56,990 bases of DNA from NCBI GenBank assembly GCA_002715465.1, contig PAYY01000015.1, forward strand, positions 15,176 through 72,165, read 5' to 3'. The notes beneath the pieces are model-generated. The model had not been told where the DNA came from, did no database searches, and worked only from the letters and a program-made list of their open reading frames with translations. The position numbers and the translations under genes are program-made. Origin of the DNA: Fidelibacterota bacterium (GTDB lineage: Bacteria > Marinisomatota > Marinisomatia > Marinisomatales > S15-B10). Below, in pieces: positions 44,474 to 53,504 of this stretch (the first letter of the stretch is position 1; every line of letters starts with the position of its first letter).

Positions 44474-46197
44474 ATATAAATTCAAATGGAGGAGAAATTG
44501 TAGCTTCATTCTTGCATGAAAAAGGTACAGAATATATTTTTACTCTTTGTGGTGGCCATATTTCTCCAATCCTCATAGGTGCTAATAATGTAGGAATTCG
44601 AGTAATCGATGTAAGGCACGAAGCAACAGCTGTATTTGCTGCTGATGCTATAACTAGACTTTCAGATAAACCTGGTATATCTACGGTTACGGCTGGTCCA
44701 GGGCTAACTAATACAATAACCGCTGTGAAAAATGCTCAAATGGCTCAATCTCCCGTTATTCTAATTGGTGGTGCAACAGCAACAATCCTGAAAAATAAAG
44801 GTTCTTTACAAGATATCGATCAAATAGCATTAATGAGCCCTCACGTTAAATGGGCCTGTTCAGTAAAACGAATTTGTCAAATTGAAAAAGCTTTAGATAA
44901 ATGCTTTAATATTGCATATGATGGAGTCACAGGTCCTGTATTCATTGAGATTCCTGTTGATTTACTTTATCCAGAAAAAATAGTTAGAGAATGGTATGGA
45001 CTTAGTTCAGAAAACAATAAACAAAGAGTGAAGCAGTTTTACCTAAACTGGCATGTAAAAAAATTGTTTAACAAAAAAAAGTTTGAATTCAAACCCTATT
45101 TTTCTTCTACTTCAGTTTCTCCTAAAAAATACGAAGTTAATAATTGCATTAAAATGATTAGGAGAGCTAATAAACCTATCCTTCTTGTAAGTAGTCAAGC
45201 ATTGCTCCTAGCAAAAAATGCTTTACATTTAAAAGATGCAATTATGAAAATAGGTTTACCAACCTATTTGTCAGGAACGGCAAGAGGTTTATTAGGGAAT
45301 TACCAGAATTTTTTTCTTCATAATAGGTCTAAAGCCTTAAAACAAGCTGATCTTATTATTTTAGCGGGTGCTCCTCTTGATTTCAGATTAGCCTATGGTA
45401 GAAAAATCCCCCAAAATACATCTATTATCTCTATTAATAGATGTATCCATAACTTAAATCTTAATCGTAGACCAACGTTAGCTGTACACGCTGATCCATG
45501 TCAAACTATACTAAAAATTGCTAAATCATGGAGCTATAAAAATGATAACTGGAAAAGATGGAAAAAAAACTTGAAAACTCATGAAATTTATCGTGAAAAG
45601 CAAATTGTTGACATATCCAATTTAAAAACTAAAAAAATTAACTCTATAGCCCTTTTAATGGAGCTCAAAAAAATAATTAAGGATGATTCAATTATAATTG
45701 TTGATGGAGGAGATTTTGCTGCCTCCGCATCCTATATTCTAAAACCTCGGCAACCACTTTCATGGCTTGACCCAGGACCTTTTGGTACATTAGGAGTAGG
45801 TGCAGGTTTTGCAATTGGCGCAAAGCTTTCTAAGCCAGATTCTGATATTTGGATATTGTATGGAGATGGCTCTGTGGGGTATAGCCTTACTGAGTTTGAT
45901 ACATTTTATCGTCACAACCTTTCAGTAATAGGGTTAGTAGGAAATGATGCTGGTTGGACCCAAATTAAACGAGAACAAATCAATATATTCAAAGATGATC
46001 TAGCTACTACTCTATTGAATACAAATTATCATATAGCAGCTGAGGCCTATGGAGGAAAAGGACATCTATTAAATTCATTAGATAATTTTGGGGAAATTAT
46101 TAAAAAATTGTTATTGATTTCTAATTCTGGACAACCAGTTCTAATCAATGCAATTATTGAAGAAACAAATTTTAGAAAAGGTTCTATTTCAATATAA
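44470..46197 (+). CDS. Thiamine-diphosphate enzyme, acetolactate synthase-like (ILVBL/2-hydroxyacyl-CoA lyase type)
   Basis: 575 residues. PYR domain with the activating Glu in 'DVRHEATAVFAADA' near 50 and 'TAGPGLTNTITAVKNAQMAQSPVILIGG'; central domain with 'GLPTYLSGTARGLLG'; PP domain with 'DGGDFAASASYIL' and the metal/TPP motif 'YGDGSVGYSL' leading to 'VGNDAGW'. The overall style fits the ILVBL / 2-hydroxyacyl-CoA lyase / oxalyl-CoA decarboxylase side more than biosynthetic IlvB, and no small regulatory subunit or ilv genes are nearby. It is coupled to the methyltransferase. The reaction is probably cleavage or carboligation of a 2-keto or 2-hydroxyacyl compound; exact substrate not inferable. 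Confidence 0.82.
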   Translation: MNINSNGGEIVASFLHEKGTEYIFTLCGGHISPILIGANNVGIRVIDVRHEATAVFAADAITRLSDKPGISTVTAGPGLTNTITAVKNAQMAQSPVILIGGATATILKNKGSLQDIDQIALMSPHVKWACSVKRICQIEKALDKCFNIAYDGVTGPVFIEIPVDLLYPEKIVREWYGLSSENNKQRVKQFYLNWHVKKLFNKKKFEFKPYFSSTSVSPKKYEVNNCIKMIRRANKPILLVSSQALLLAKNALHLKDAIMKIGLPTYLSGTARGLLGNYQNFFLHNRSKALKQADLIILAGAPLDFRLAYGRKIPQNTSIISINRCIHNLNLNRRPTLAVHADPCQTILKIAKSWSYKNDNWKRWKKNLKTHEIYREKQIVDISNLKTKKINSIALLMELKKIIKDDSIIIVDGGDFAASASYILKPRQPLSWLDPGPFGTLGVGAGFAIGAKLSKPDSDIWILYGDGSVGYSLTEFDTFYRHNLSVIGLVGNDAGWTQIKREQINIFKDDLATTLLNTNYHIAAEAYGGKGHLLNSLDNFGEIIKKLLLISNSGQPVLINAIIEETNFRKGSISI

Positions 46198-46211
46198 CTT
46201 CACACTATAGC

Positions 46212-47111
46212 ATGAGCACATTCCTATCATTATCTAAAACTTTTTTTATCCTATGTTATTTAATTAGTTCTTATGGATGTTTTAGGAACCATTATATTGA
46301 TCCTAAGTATGAAAAAGAAATAAGAAATTTTCGGAAAAATCGAATAAAATTTCTTAAATCAGAAAAGGGATACTTAAATATCGTTGGTCTATATTGGTTA
46401 AAAGAAGGAGAAAATAGTTTTGGCTCTGGAAAAAATAATGATATTCATTTTCCTAAAGAATTCCCAAAGGATTTTGGCACGGTAACTAGATTGAAGAAAG
46501 GATTTTCATTTACATTTAAGGAAAATGTTACCCTTAACAATAATAAAATCATAACCTCAGCAACTGTAGATGGTGATAATCAATCAAATTTCTTTTCATA
46601 TGGACCTTTTCAATGGTTGATTATAAAAAGTTCTGATAATTATGCGATTAGGATGCGTAATCTAGAAAGTGAAATACTTAAAGAGAATCTTAACTTAAGG
46701 TTTTACCAAATAGATGAAAAATGGAAAATAATTGGGAAATTCATAAAATATGAAGATCATAAGACTCATATTATTACAAATGTTAGAGATCATACATACA
46801 AAGAAAAAATCCCTGGTATAATCAATTTTAGCATGCATGGAGATTCTTTTTCTTTTGAACCGAAGTATACTAAAGATGGAATGCAAGTTATGTTTACTGA
46901 TCAGACAACAGGATCAGAAACATTCTCAGGTGGTCGTTTCCTTCTATTGGAATACCCGGATGAAAATCAAGAAATTATTCTTGATTTTAACAAAGCTTTA
47001 AACTTTCCTTGTGCTGTGAACAATTACACTACTTGTCCAATACCACCAAAATCGAATCATATTAATTTGGCCATATCCGCTGGAGAAAAAATATATATAA
47101 GAGAAAAATAA
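46212..47111 (+). CDS. DUF1684 lipoprotein
   Basis: 299 residues. Lipoprotein signal ('LISSYGC', C23), then the DUF1684 blocks: 'EKGYLNIVGLYWLKEGENSFGSG' (about 51-73), 'LPxxxPxxxG'-like 'FPKDFGTV', 'TDQTTGSETFSGGRFLLLE', and the closing 'LDFNKALNFPCAV' / 'TTCPIPPKSNHINLAISAGE' with two conserved cysteines. The family is widespread but, to my knowledge, without an assigned function. It is 14 nt after the TPP enzyme on the same strand, probably the same transcript, though the protein is predicted to be periplasmic. Confidence 0.85.
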   Translation: MSTFLSLSKTFFILCYLISSYGCFRNHYIDPKYEKEIRNFRKNRIKFLKSEKGYLNIVGLYWLKEGENSFGSGKNNDIHFPKEFPKDFGTVTRLKKGFSFTFKENVTLNNNKIITSATVDGDNQSNFFSYGPFQWLIIKSSDNYAIRMRNLESEILKENLNLRFYQIDEKWKIIGKFIKYEDHKTHIITNVRDHTYKEKIPGIINFSMHGDSFSFEPKYTKDGMQVMFTDQTTGSETFSGGRFLLLEYPDENQEIILDFNKALNFPCAVNNYTTCPIPPKSNHINLAISAGEKIYIREK

Positions 47112-47134
47112 CTTATTAACAAAAAATATTTTCT

Positions 47135-47587
47135 TTATTTTTCGATAAAAGTTATCTCACGCATAAATTTTTGATCTAAAATCGTTCTAAGTTTAGGAAA
47201 AGCTGAAGTAATATTCTGTACTTCTTCTTCAGAAATTATTTTCCTAGCCTTATCTTCCGCTTTCTTCCACATTTTATTGTTCTTTGGATTACTATCCAAT
47301 ATCGCCAAGTTTTTATATTTAACAATAAGTAACAAATCAAAATCACCATCATATTGGTTAATGCTTTTAAAAATATGAAATTCTTCAACAAGGCCTTCAG
47401 ATTTAAAAACTTCCATATTATTGTACCAGGTAAGTTTTAATTGGTTTACATACTGTGCATCAACATTTGGCTCTAAATCAATTGTCGAAACAGCATAAAC
47501 GGATTCACTTATATTCCAAGTTTCACCTCTCTGAGCGAAAATAAAAGTAATAGTAATGAGTATAGTAAAAAAAAATCTGGTTATCAT
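47135..47587 (-). CDS. Secreted protein, likely ferredoxin-like (dimeric alpha/beta barrel) fold
   Basis: 150 residues from ATG 47587, which has AAAGGAG 5 nt before it; an in-frame ATG at 47602 overlaps that ribosome site and is less likely. Signal peptide about 1-18 ('FFFTILITITFIFAQ'). The mature part ('VYAVSTIDLEPNVDAQYVNQLKLTWYN' ... 'FDLLLIVKYKNLAIL') has the strand-helix pattern of dimeric alpha/beta-barrel proteins, similar in feel to the adjacent larger protein, from which it is separated by 35 nt. No family name can be given with confidence. Confidence 0.7.
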   Translation of the reverse strand: MITRFFFTILITITFIFAQRGETWNISESVYAVSTIDLEPNVDAQYVNQLKLTWYNNMEVFKSEGLVEEFHIFKSINQYDGDFDLLLIVKYKNLAILDSNPKNNKMWKKAEDKARKIISEEEVQNITSAFPKLRTILDQKFMREITFIEK

Positions 47588-47622
47588 TTTATCTCCTTTC
47601 AATAATTATTCATCATTTTATT

Positions 47623-48468
47623 CTAACGTTTTGCCAAATTAACCCAGTTTGTATGAATGCCAATATCTTTGTGCCCATAGGCAATATATTTGTTCCTTTT
47701 TTTAAAGAATTCATCTCTTTTTTCTTTATTTGGCCAAGCTTTTTCATTATAGGCTTTATTTAAGGACATATTATCAGCATCCTCAATATTTGAATACTCC
47801 GTAACTATAGTAATTGGTACATTCCCTCCCCCTGATGATCCAGACCAATAATGACGTAATTCTGTACGACTCAAAATTTTGGGGTTTTTCATTATTACCT
47901 TATTAAAATATTCATTAAATAATTCTTCTCTTTCCTCAGAAGAACCATCTTCTATTTCACTAATTGGACGCAAATAAAATTCTACAATTGTAACCACAGT
48001 ATTTTCATCCATATTGCCTTTATACCTTTTTAGTCGATTATTAACCTGTTCCATCACAGCAATATCAGTATGTTCCCCTGTCCAATATTTATTAAAAGAT
48101 TTAAGAAAATCTTCTCGCTTTTCCTTATCAGGCCATATCTTTTTTCTCCTATCAGCTGTACCAACAATGCTTTTATCAGCATCAGCAATACTTTTCCATT
48201 CAGCCATTTGTATAACCTCATTAACTGAACCAGTCCAGCGATGGCCTAAAACGAACTTGCTAATTAATAAAGAATTTGCATTATCCATTTTTTGAGATTC
48301 TTCTTCAAAAACTTTTTTTCTTTCTTCGGAGCTCCCACTTTCTACATCTTTTAGATCCTTGAGATAATATTTTGAAAAAGTAACAACATGATTGTCAGGA
48401 TTATATTGAGCTAAAACCAAATTGCTAATTAATAGAAAAAAAATTAATGAATTATGGACTTTTCTCAT
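47623..48468 (-). CDS. Secreted protein with internally duplicated alpha/beta-barrel-like domain
   Basis: 281 residues; signal peptide about 1-20 ('LIFFLLISNLVLAQ'). Two repeats of ~120 residues. 'VVTFSKYYLKDLKDVESGSSEERKKVFEE' matches 'VVTIVEFYLRPISEIEDGSSEEREELFNE'. 'GHRWTGSVNEVIQMAEWKSIADADK' matches 'RHYWSGSSGGGNVPITIVTEYSNIEDAD'. 'WPDKEKREDFLKSFNKYWTGEHTDI' matches 'WPNKEKRDEFFKKRNKYIAYGHKDI'. The pattern suggests a fused pair of NIPSNAP/ABM-like ferredoxin folds. ATG with TAGGAG upstream. Function unknown; likely periplasmic. Confidence 0.75.
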   Translation of the reverse strand: MRKVHNSLIFFLLISNLVLAQYNPDNHVVTFSKYYLKDLKDVESGSSEERKKVFEEESQKMDNANSLLISKFVLGHRWTGSVNEVIQMAEWKSIADADKSIVGTADRRKKIWPDKEKREDFLKSFNKYWTGEHTDIAVMEQVNNRLKRYKGNMDENTVVTIVEFYLRPISEIEDGSSEEREELFNEYFNKVIMKNPKILSRTELRHYWSGSSGGGNVPITIVTEYSNIEDADNMSLNKAYNEKAWPNKEKRDEFFKKRNKYIAYGHKDIGIHTNWVNLAKR

Positions 48469-48641
48469 TTTAAACTCCTAGATTAATATGATACAAAGAT
48501 TGCCTTATTAAATTAAGTATAATAGGCACTATAATAATATACTACATATATTTATCCCTTATTTAACAAGTACTAGACTTTATTATAGCTTCCTTAAGAA
48601 TACTATAATAGTTAACATAATATTAGATTTTTTTGATTGAC

Positions 48642-49253
48642 TTATTTTTTAAGGATAAATTCTTTTATAAGTGGTATTGCTTCTTTTGGGATTTTATGTT
48701 GAGCATCAAAAGTTTTATAGACTACGTTATAACCGATACTAATTAAAAGATTTGCTGTCGATCTAGATTGAATAGGGGTAACAATTTCATCCTTACTTCC
48801 TTGAATTATAAGAAATGGAGTATTAAGGCTTTCTTGGGTCATAGCCGACAATAAATGCTCTTTTTTCATAATATAACCTGATATTGGGATAACCCCACCA
48901 ATACTATAAGGTAATCTACTAGAAAAGAGTATTGCAAGGCCGGCACCCATTGAAAAACCTATAATAAAAATGTTTTCAGGTGAAAATCCATCATCAAAAA
49001 TTCTTTGCATTATTTTAGGCATCATATCTAATGTTTTTTGATATTTCCAACCTTTCTCATCTGATCTACTAAACCATGTATAACCTTTTCCAGTATCCGC
49101 ATTATATGGAGCTCTGGGAAGATACCATTTAGCTGATAAGTATCCAGTTTCATTTGCAATAACTTCCATTGAAAATTCATCGCCTGTCCAGCCATGTAAT
49201 GCTAGTAAAGCAAGTTTATTGTCTTTTGAGTCTTGAAAAGTATTGATTTTCAT
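48642..49253 (-). CDS. Alpha/beta hydrolase (carboxylesterase-like)
   Basis: 203 residues from ATG 49253, chosen because it overlaps the thioesterase stop as ATGA; an upstream in-frame start (49292) would add 13 residues. Nucleophile elbow 'GFSMGAG' near 93, acid 'GSKDEIVTP' and histidine 'AQHKIP' near 185 complete a Ser-Asp-His triad. An oxyanion region is seen in 'LALHGWTGDEFS'. It is similar to the YpfH/carboxylesterase group of small serine hydrolases. Cytosolic, substrate unknown; coupling with an acyl-CoA thioesterase suggests acyl-ester metabolism (inference). Confidence 0.85.
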   Translation of the reverse strand: MKINTFQDSKDNKLALLALHGWTGDEFSMEVIANETGYLSAKWYLPRAPYNADTGKGYTWFSRSDEKGWKYQKTLDMMPKIMQRIFDDGFSPENIFIIGFSMGAGLAILFSSRLPYSIGGVIPISGYIMKKEHLLSAMTQESLNTPFLIIQGSKDEIVTPIQSRSTANLLISIGYNVVYKTFDAQHKIPKEAIPLIKEFILKK

Positions 49254-49663
49254 TGATCCAAAAATATTTTTTCCACATCTGGTAATAGACAAGTCTTTTG
49301 TTTCTCATAATTAAAAGATACTAGTGTGGCCAAAGATGAAAACACCAAATCTTCCTCACCATATTTAAATATTCCGCCAAGAATCTTTAAACTCTTATTA
49401 CCAACATGCACTACTTTTTGTCCAATCTCAAGTTCTTGAGGATGTTTCAACTGTTTATGATAGTTTATTTCCATAGAAGCCATAATAAAATCATTTTCCG
49501 TATCAAAAATTTTATTTAGATATTCTAATCTGGAAGTTTCAAGATATGTTAAATAACTAGCATGATTAATATGCTTGTGAGAGTCGAGATCACGCCAACG
49601 AGTAGAAATGACGGAAAAAAAATTAAAATGATCTTTTTTGGGAGGGGAGTCTATCATAAGCAT
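49250..49663 (-). CDS. Acyl-CoA thioesterase, YbgC/4-hydroxybenzoyl-CoA thioesterase-like hot-dog fold
   Basis: 137 residues. The family motif 'RWRDLDSHKHINHASYLTYLETSR' (22-45) carries the catalytic aspartate and the asparagine that starts the hot-dog helix. 'ASMEINYHKQLKHPQELEIG' follows the usual second-strand pattern. Likely hydrolyses short or aromatic acyl-CoA in the cytosol. The start could be ATG 49663 or a nearby in-frame ATG at 49657; no strong ribosome site separates them. Confidence 0.85.
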   Translation of the reverse strand: MLMIDSPPKKDHFNFFSVISTRWRDLDSHKHINHASYLTYLETSRLEYLNKIFDTENDFIMASMEINYHKQLKHPQELEIGQKVVHVGNKSLKILGGIFKYGEEDLVFSSLATLVSFNYEKQKTCLLPDVEKIFLDQ

Positions 49664-49830
49664 GAAATCTAACTATTAGGATTTGAAACTTAATTATTTT
49701 GTTGTTCCATGAATGCTGTTTAATCAAATTAAAACTTCTTTATATAAGACAGTAATTATTTTTAAGAAAATTTTCATATTATTTCAATTGTTAAATTTTT
49801 ATTTTATTAATGATGAATTAATCTAAATAA

Positions 49831-50427
49831 TTAAAAAAATATAAACCATCTACGAAGTTTTCGTTTACAGGTTTTATATTGTCTCTTATACATTGCAGAT
49901 CTTCTTTCAACCTTATCAGCAATGTTGAGAAGTTTTCGTTTTTTCTTATACGTTCCCTTTTTGTAACCACCCCAACCTTCATGATAGGCAAGATAAAGAG
50001 CCTTTGCATTAGATTTTGATATTCCCAAATTCTTATGACTTTGATAGTTATACCACCCTACAAAATCTATAGCGTCATTAAAATCTGTACGTTGAGAAAA
50101 AAATCCCCCAGCTGATGAGACATATTCCTTCCACGTGCCATCAAGCACTTGTGCATATCCTTTTGCTGAACTTTTTCTCTTCCATGGAATAATCCACAAT
50201 AGTTTCCTTCGCTGTGCTTTTACTTTCTGCCTAAATGAAGATTCCTGATAAAGAAAAGCCATAGTAACATTTACAGGTATACCCCAACGTTTTTCCGTCC
50301 TTCTTGCCGCTTTATACCAATTACGTTTTTCTGTAAAGATATCGCAAATATTTTCTGGAGATTCTGGAGGAGGCACAGTACATGCCTGAATTAAGATTAG
50401 AAAAAAAATAAATAGTTGCAATCGCAA
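49831..50427 (-). CDS. Lytic transglycosylase-like lipoprotein (SLT domain)
   Basis: 198 residues. Lipobox 'LIQAC' (C16) and a lysozyme-like SLT domain: 'FLYQESSFR' with the catalytic glutamate near 62, 'KGYAQVLDGTWKEY' (the GxAQ block), 'ATDFNDAIDFVGWYNYQSH'-type helix and 'YLAYHEGWGGY'. The family cleaves peptidoglycan glycan strands with anhydro-MurNAc formation. The C-terminus is unusually rich in Lys/Arg. It would sit at the outer membrane. It lies 10 nt after phzF-like on the same strand. Confidence 0.85.
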   Translation of the reverse strand: MRLQLFIFFLILIQACTVPPPESPENICDIFTEKRNWYKAARRTEKRWGIPVNVTMAFLYQESSFRQKVKAQRRKLLWIIPWKRKSSAKGYAQVLDGTWKEYVSSAGGFFSQRTDFNDAIDFVGWYNYQSHKNLGISKSNAKALYLAYHEGWGGYKKGTYKKKRKLLNIADKVERRSAMYKRQYKTCKRKLRRWFIFF

Positions 50428-50437
50428 CTTATAATTA

Positions 50438-51223
50438 TTAGCCAGGTATATATATATCTCCTTTGAAAAAGGTAGTAGCTTTCCCTTCTAAAACAACTCT
50501 GTTTTCTTTTAATTCACATCTTATTTGTCCACCCCTAGGGGATAGTTGCCTTCCAGTCAAAACTGTTTTTTTGTATTGATTGGCCCAATACGGCATTAAC
50601 TGACAATGAGCGGAACCCGTAACAGGATCCTCATCAATTCCAGTTTTAGGATAAAAACATCGTGAAACAAAATCACAACTATTAGATTTTGATGTAACGA
50701 TTACACCTCTTGAATCAAGTTGAACCAACTTAGTGAAATCAAGCGAAAGTTGTTCAACTTCTTGTTCGTTATTTAAAACGGCTATATAATCTGTAGACTT
50801 TAATGTTTCCTTTGGATTAACACCAAGTCCCAATAACATTTTTTCTGGAGCTTCACATTTAAATGGTTCTTCAGCTGGAAAATCCATAAAATAATTCTTG
50901 TTTTCTCTCCAGACCACAAGTTCCCCACTCTTACTCATGAAATGAATTTCAGATCCTGAAAAACCTAATTCTGAAAAAATTACATGAGAGGAAGCAAGAG
51001 TAGCATGTCCACAAAGCTCAACCTCAACACAAGGTGTAAACCAGCGTATCTCATAACCTAATCCTTTTGGAATCAGAAAAGCTGTCTCAGAAAGATTGTT
51101 TTCTTGAGCAATGGATTGAAGAAGTTTATCCTCTAACCAATTTTCCATAAAAACAACAGCTGCTGGATTACCTTTAAAAACCTCCGATGTAAAAGCATCA
51201 ATCTGAAACATTTTCAGCCTCAT
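50438..51223 (-). CDS. PhzF-family isomerase/epimerase
   Basis: 261 residues, typical for PhzF-like proteins (diaminopimelate-epimerase fold). Motifs: 'DAFTSEVFKGNPAAVV' (10-25), 'NNLSETAFL' with the catalytic glutamate near 46, 'CGHATLASSHV', and the second-half 'GIDEDPVTGSAHC' near 212. GAGG upstream of ATG 51211 makes that start (four codons shorter) equally plausible. Most non-phenazine members have no known substrate, and no phenazine genes are near. Cytosolic. Confidence 0.9.
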   Translation of the reverse strand: MRLKMFQIDAFTSEVFKGNPAAVVFMENWLEDKLLQSIAQENNLSETAFLIPKGLGYEIRWFTPCVEVELCGHATLASSHVIFSELGFSGSEIHFMSKSGELVVWRENKNYFMDFPAEEPFKCEAPEKMLLGLGVNPKETLKSTDYIAVLNNEQEVEQLSLDFTKLVQLDSRGVIVTSKSNSCDFVSRCFYPKTGIDEDPVTGSAHCQLMPYWANQYKKTVLTGRQLSPRGGQIRCELKENRVVLEGKATTFFKGDIYIPG

Positions 51224-51304
51224 ATATTATTTAAAACTGTAAAGTTTATATTTGATAATTTCAATATATAATATCACAATATTGAAAAATTAGTAACTGA
51301 ATAT

Positions 51305-52510
51305 CTAACTTCCATTTTGCAATGAATTAGCTATATCATCTACCTCATTCCATACTCGCCAAATATTTTTATAACAAATTTTTTGAATATCCTGTTCAGA
51401 ATACCCACGTTTTAATAAATGGAAAATTAGGTTAGGAAACTGTGAAGCATCTTTTAAGCCATATGGAAGGGTATCTCCAACTCCATCAAAATCTGAACCA
51501 AAAGCAACATGATCTATGCCAGCAATTTTCACTACATGATCAATATGATCCACTACATCAGTAACATCAGCATATATTGGATTTTCTTCTTGAACCTTTT
51601 TGGAAAATTCTATCATCTCTTTATCTTCAAGATTGTAACCATTTTTTTCAGAAAATTCTGCAATCTTAATTGAATTTTCATCGCGCTTATCCCGTGAAGT
51701 TTGTGTTAAAAAGGATGAACCAAAATTGATCTGAATAACCCCACCATTATCGGCAAGAGTTTTGATCATAGAATCATTCATATTTCTTTCGAATCCAGGT
51801 GTAAATACTCTACAAGATGAATGAGAGGCAATAGCTGGAGCCTTTGTTGTTTTCATAACATCATAAAAAGCATTGTCTGAGACATGAGATATATCAATCA
51901 TAATGCCAACACGATTCATTTCATTAACTACCTGGTAACCAAAATCACTTAATCCACCCCAAGTAGCCGTAGTGTCATAAGAAGAATCACAAATGAGATT
52001 GTCCTTTGCATGAGTTAATGTTATATAACGAATTCCTCTATTATAAAAATAGGTTATATTTGACAAATCATGTTCAATAGGAGCACCATTTTCCATACCC
52101 ATAGGAAGAGCAATAAGACCGTCTTCAAAAGTTTTTTCGGCTTCTTTAGTAGAAGTAACTACTCTGAATTTATCAGGTGAATCATCAGCTAACTTGAAAA
52201 CAAGATTAATTAATTCATCAGCCTTTTCCTTTGCACCACCTTCTTGATAAAAGGATGGTACATAAATAGACATAAAAGGAACATCTAAGCCTCCTTCTTT
52301 AGCTCTAATATAATCGAAGTCTCCAGTTTCTGTTCTAACTGAAATATCCTCCATTTTTTTTGTCAATCGCCAAGGGATATCAATATGACCATCAGTTATT
52401 ATTATCCTTTGAGAAATTTTCTTTGCTCTAGTTAATAAACTAGCATCGCTATTACAACCTAGAAAAACCATAGAAATAAAAATAAACGAAAAATCTTTAA
52501 TTAATTTCAA
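51305..52510 (-). CDS. Membrane dipeptidase (peptidase M19), lipoprotein
   Basis: 401 residues from TTG 52510; an ATT at 52513 is 7 nt from GAGAGGA and also possible. The longer reading from 52585 adds a hydrophilic stretch before the signal peptide and is unlikely. Lipobox 'VFLGC'. M19 zinc ligands: 'TDGHIDIPW' (His/Asp), the bridging Glu in 'MGMENGAPI', 'ISHVSDNAF', 'ASHSSCRVF', and 'AFGSDFDGV'. The family hydrolyses dipeptides, including D-residues. It is near lytic transglycosylase and NamZ-type genes, which fits cell-wall peptide recovery (inference). Confidence 0.9.
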   Translation of the reverse strand: MKLIKDFSFIFISMVFLGCNSDASLLTRAKKISQRIIITDGHIDIPWRLTKKMEDISVRTETGDFDYIRAKEGGLDVPFMSIYVPSFYQEGGAKEKADELINLVFKLADDSPDKFRVVTSTKEAEKTFEDGLIALPMGMENGAPIEHDLSNITYFYNRGIRYITLTHAKDNLICDSSYDTTATWGGLSDFGYQVVNEMNRVGIMIDISHVSDNAFYDVMKTTKAPAIASHSSCRVFTPGFERNMNDSMIKTLADNGGVIQINFGSSFLTQTSRDKRDENSIKIAEFSEKNGYNLEDKEMIEFSKKVQEENPIYADVTDVVDHIDHVVKIAGIDHVAFGSDFDGVGDTLPYGLKDASQFPNLIFHLLKRGYSEQDIQKICYKNIWRVWNEVDDIANSLQNGS

Positions 52511-52602
52511 AATATAATTTTCCTCTCTCGTTAATAATTTATTGAATTTTTTTTTGAAAAATTCAAAATAAGTTGAAATATCCAAAGATTTCCCAATTTT
52601 AA

Positions 52603-53484
52603 CTATTGAATTCGATCAGGATGTGTATAAATACTAAAGTTTCTATCTCTAACAAATGAAGCTATAGTAATTCCTACTTCATTAGCTAAATCAACAGCAA
52701 GAGAACTTGGTGCGGATACACTACAGATTAAAGGAATAGAAGCTACAGCACATTTTTGAACTATATCGAAACTCAACCGACCACTTACAACTAGCAAAGA
52801 TTGAGATTTAATTAATTCTTTAGAAGGTGGACGAGAAATAAGTCCTCGCATAATTAAATCACCTATTGTTTTATCTACAGCATTATGTCGGCCAACATCT
52901 TCAAAGCTTGAAAGGACTTCACCATTTCTATTCAAAATAGCTGAACCATGGCAACCACCTGTATGAGAAAAGTTTATCTGTTGATCACTAAGAATTTCTG
53001 TAGATTGTGAAATTATTTCTTTAGGAAAAGTAGAATCAATTTTTTGCTTTTCACATATTCCAAGCATATCATCAATACTTTGTCTACCACAAACACCACA
53101 GGATGCGGAGGTTAAAGTTCCTCTTCTTAGTTTTTTAATCTCTTTGGGATTTTTTTTGCCATTGTTGATTGGTAAGTAAACATTTAGAAGATTACAACTA
53201 TTACCGGATTTGCAATTATCTTCAAGTTTTTTTATATCTTTAAGACTCTTAATTATTCCCTCAGAAAAGAGAAATCCTATTGCAAGTACATCATCGTTTC
53301 CTGGGGTTCTCATTGTAATCGAAATCAATTCACCATTCACAAGAATCTCTAATGGTTCTTCAAGCACTAGATAATCCTCATTTGTTCCTTCTTTATAATC
53401 ATCAATTACATTTGTAGATTTTTTTCGATATCTGACAACTACACCAGGATTAATCATCTCATTTAATATTTTTGATTTTTTCAA
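52603..53484 (-). CDS. fdhD: Formate dehydrogenase accessory sulfurtransferase FdhD
   Basis: FdhD transfers sulfur from a cysteine desulfurase to the molybdenum cofactor, required for formate dehydrogenase activity. 293 residues. The conserved loop cysteines are in 'SASCGVCGRQS' (CxxC, near 130-134); family blocks are 'GNDDVLAIGFLFSEGII', 'FSHTGGCHGSAIL', 'EDVGRHNAVDKTIG', 'VVSGRLSFDIVQKCAVASIPLI'. It starts 20 nt after the stop of the formate dehydrogenase alpha gene and is certainly functionally tied to it. Confidence 0.96.
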   Translation of the reverse strand: MKKSKILNEMINPGVVVRYRKKSTNVIDDYKEGTNEDYLVLEEPLEILVNGELISITMRTPGNDDVLAIGFLFSEGIIKSLKDIKKLEDNCKSGNSCNLLNVYLPINNGKKNPKEIKKLRRGTLTSASCGVCGRQSIDDMLGICEKQKIDSTFPKEIISQSTEILSDQQINFSHTGGCHGSAILNRNGEVLSSFEDVGRHNAVDKTIGDLIMRGLISRPPSKELIKSQSLLVVSGRLSFDIVQKCAVASIPLICSVSAPSSLAVDLANEVGITIASFVRDRNFSIYTHPDRIQ

Positions 53485-53504
53485 AAATTATACGGGTAAA
53501 ATTT

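Noticed and set aside
49818..50009. 63-residue minus-strand ORF overlapping the lytic transglycosylase 3' end
   Set aside because: Alternate-frame shadow in a Lys/Arg-rich coding region without a ribosome site.
52511..52585. Extended N-terminus of the M19 dipeptidase from 52585
   Set aside because: It would place a charged 25-residue stretch before the lipoprotein signal peptide; the later TTG/ATT with GAGAGGA fits better.
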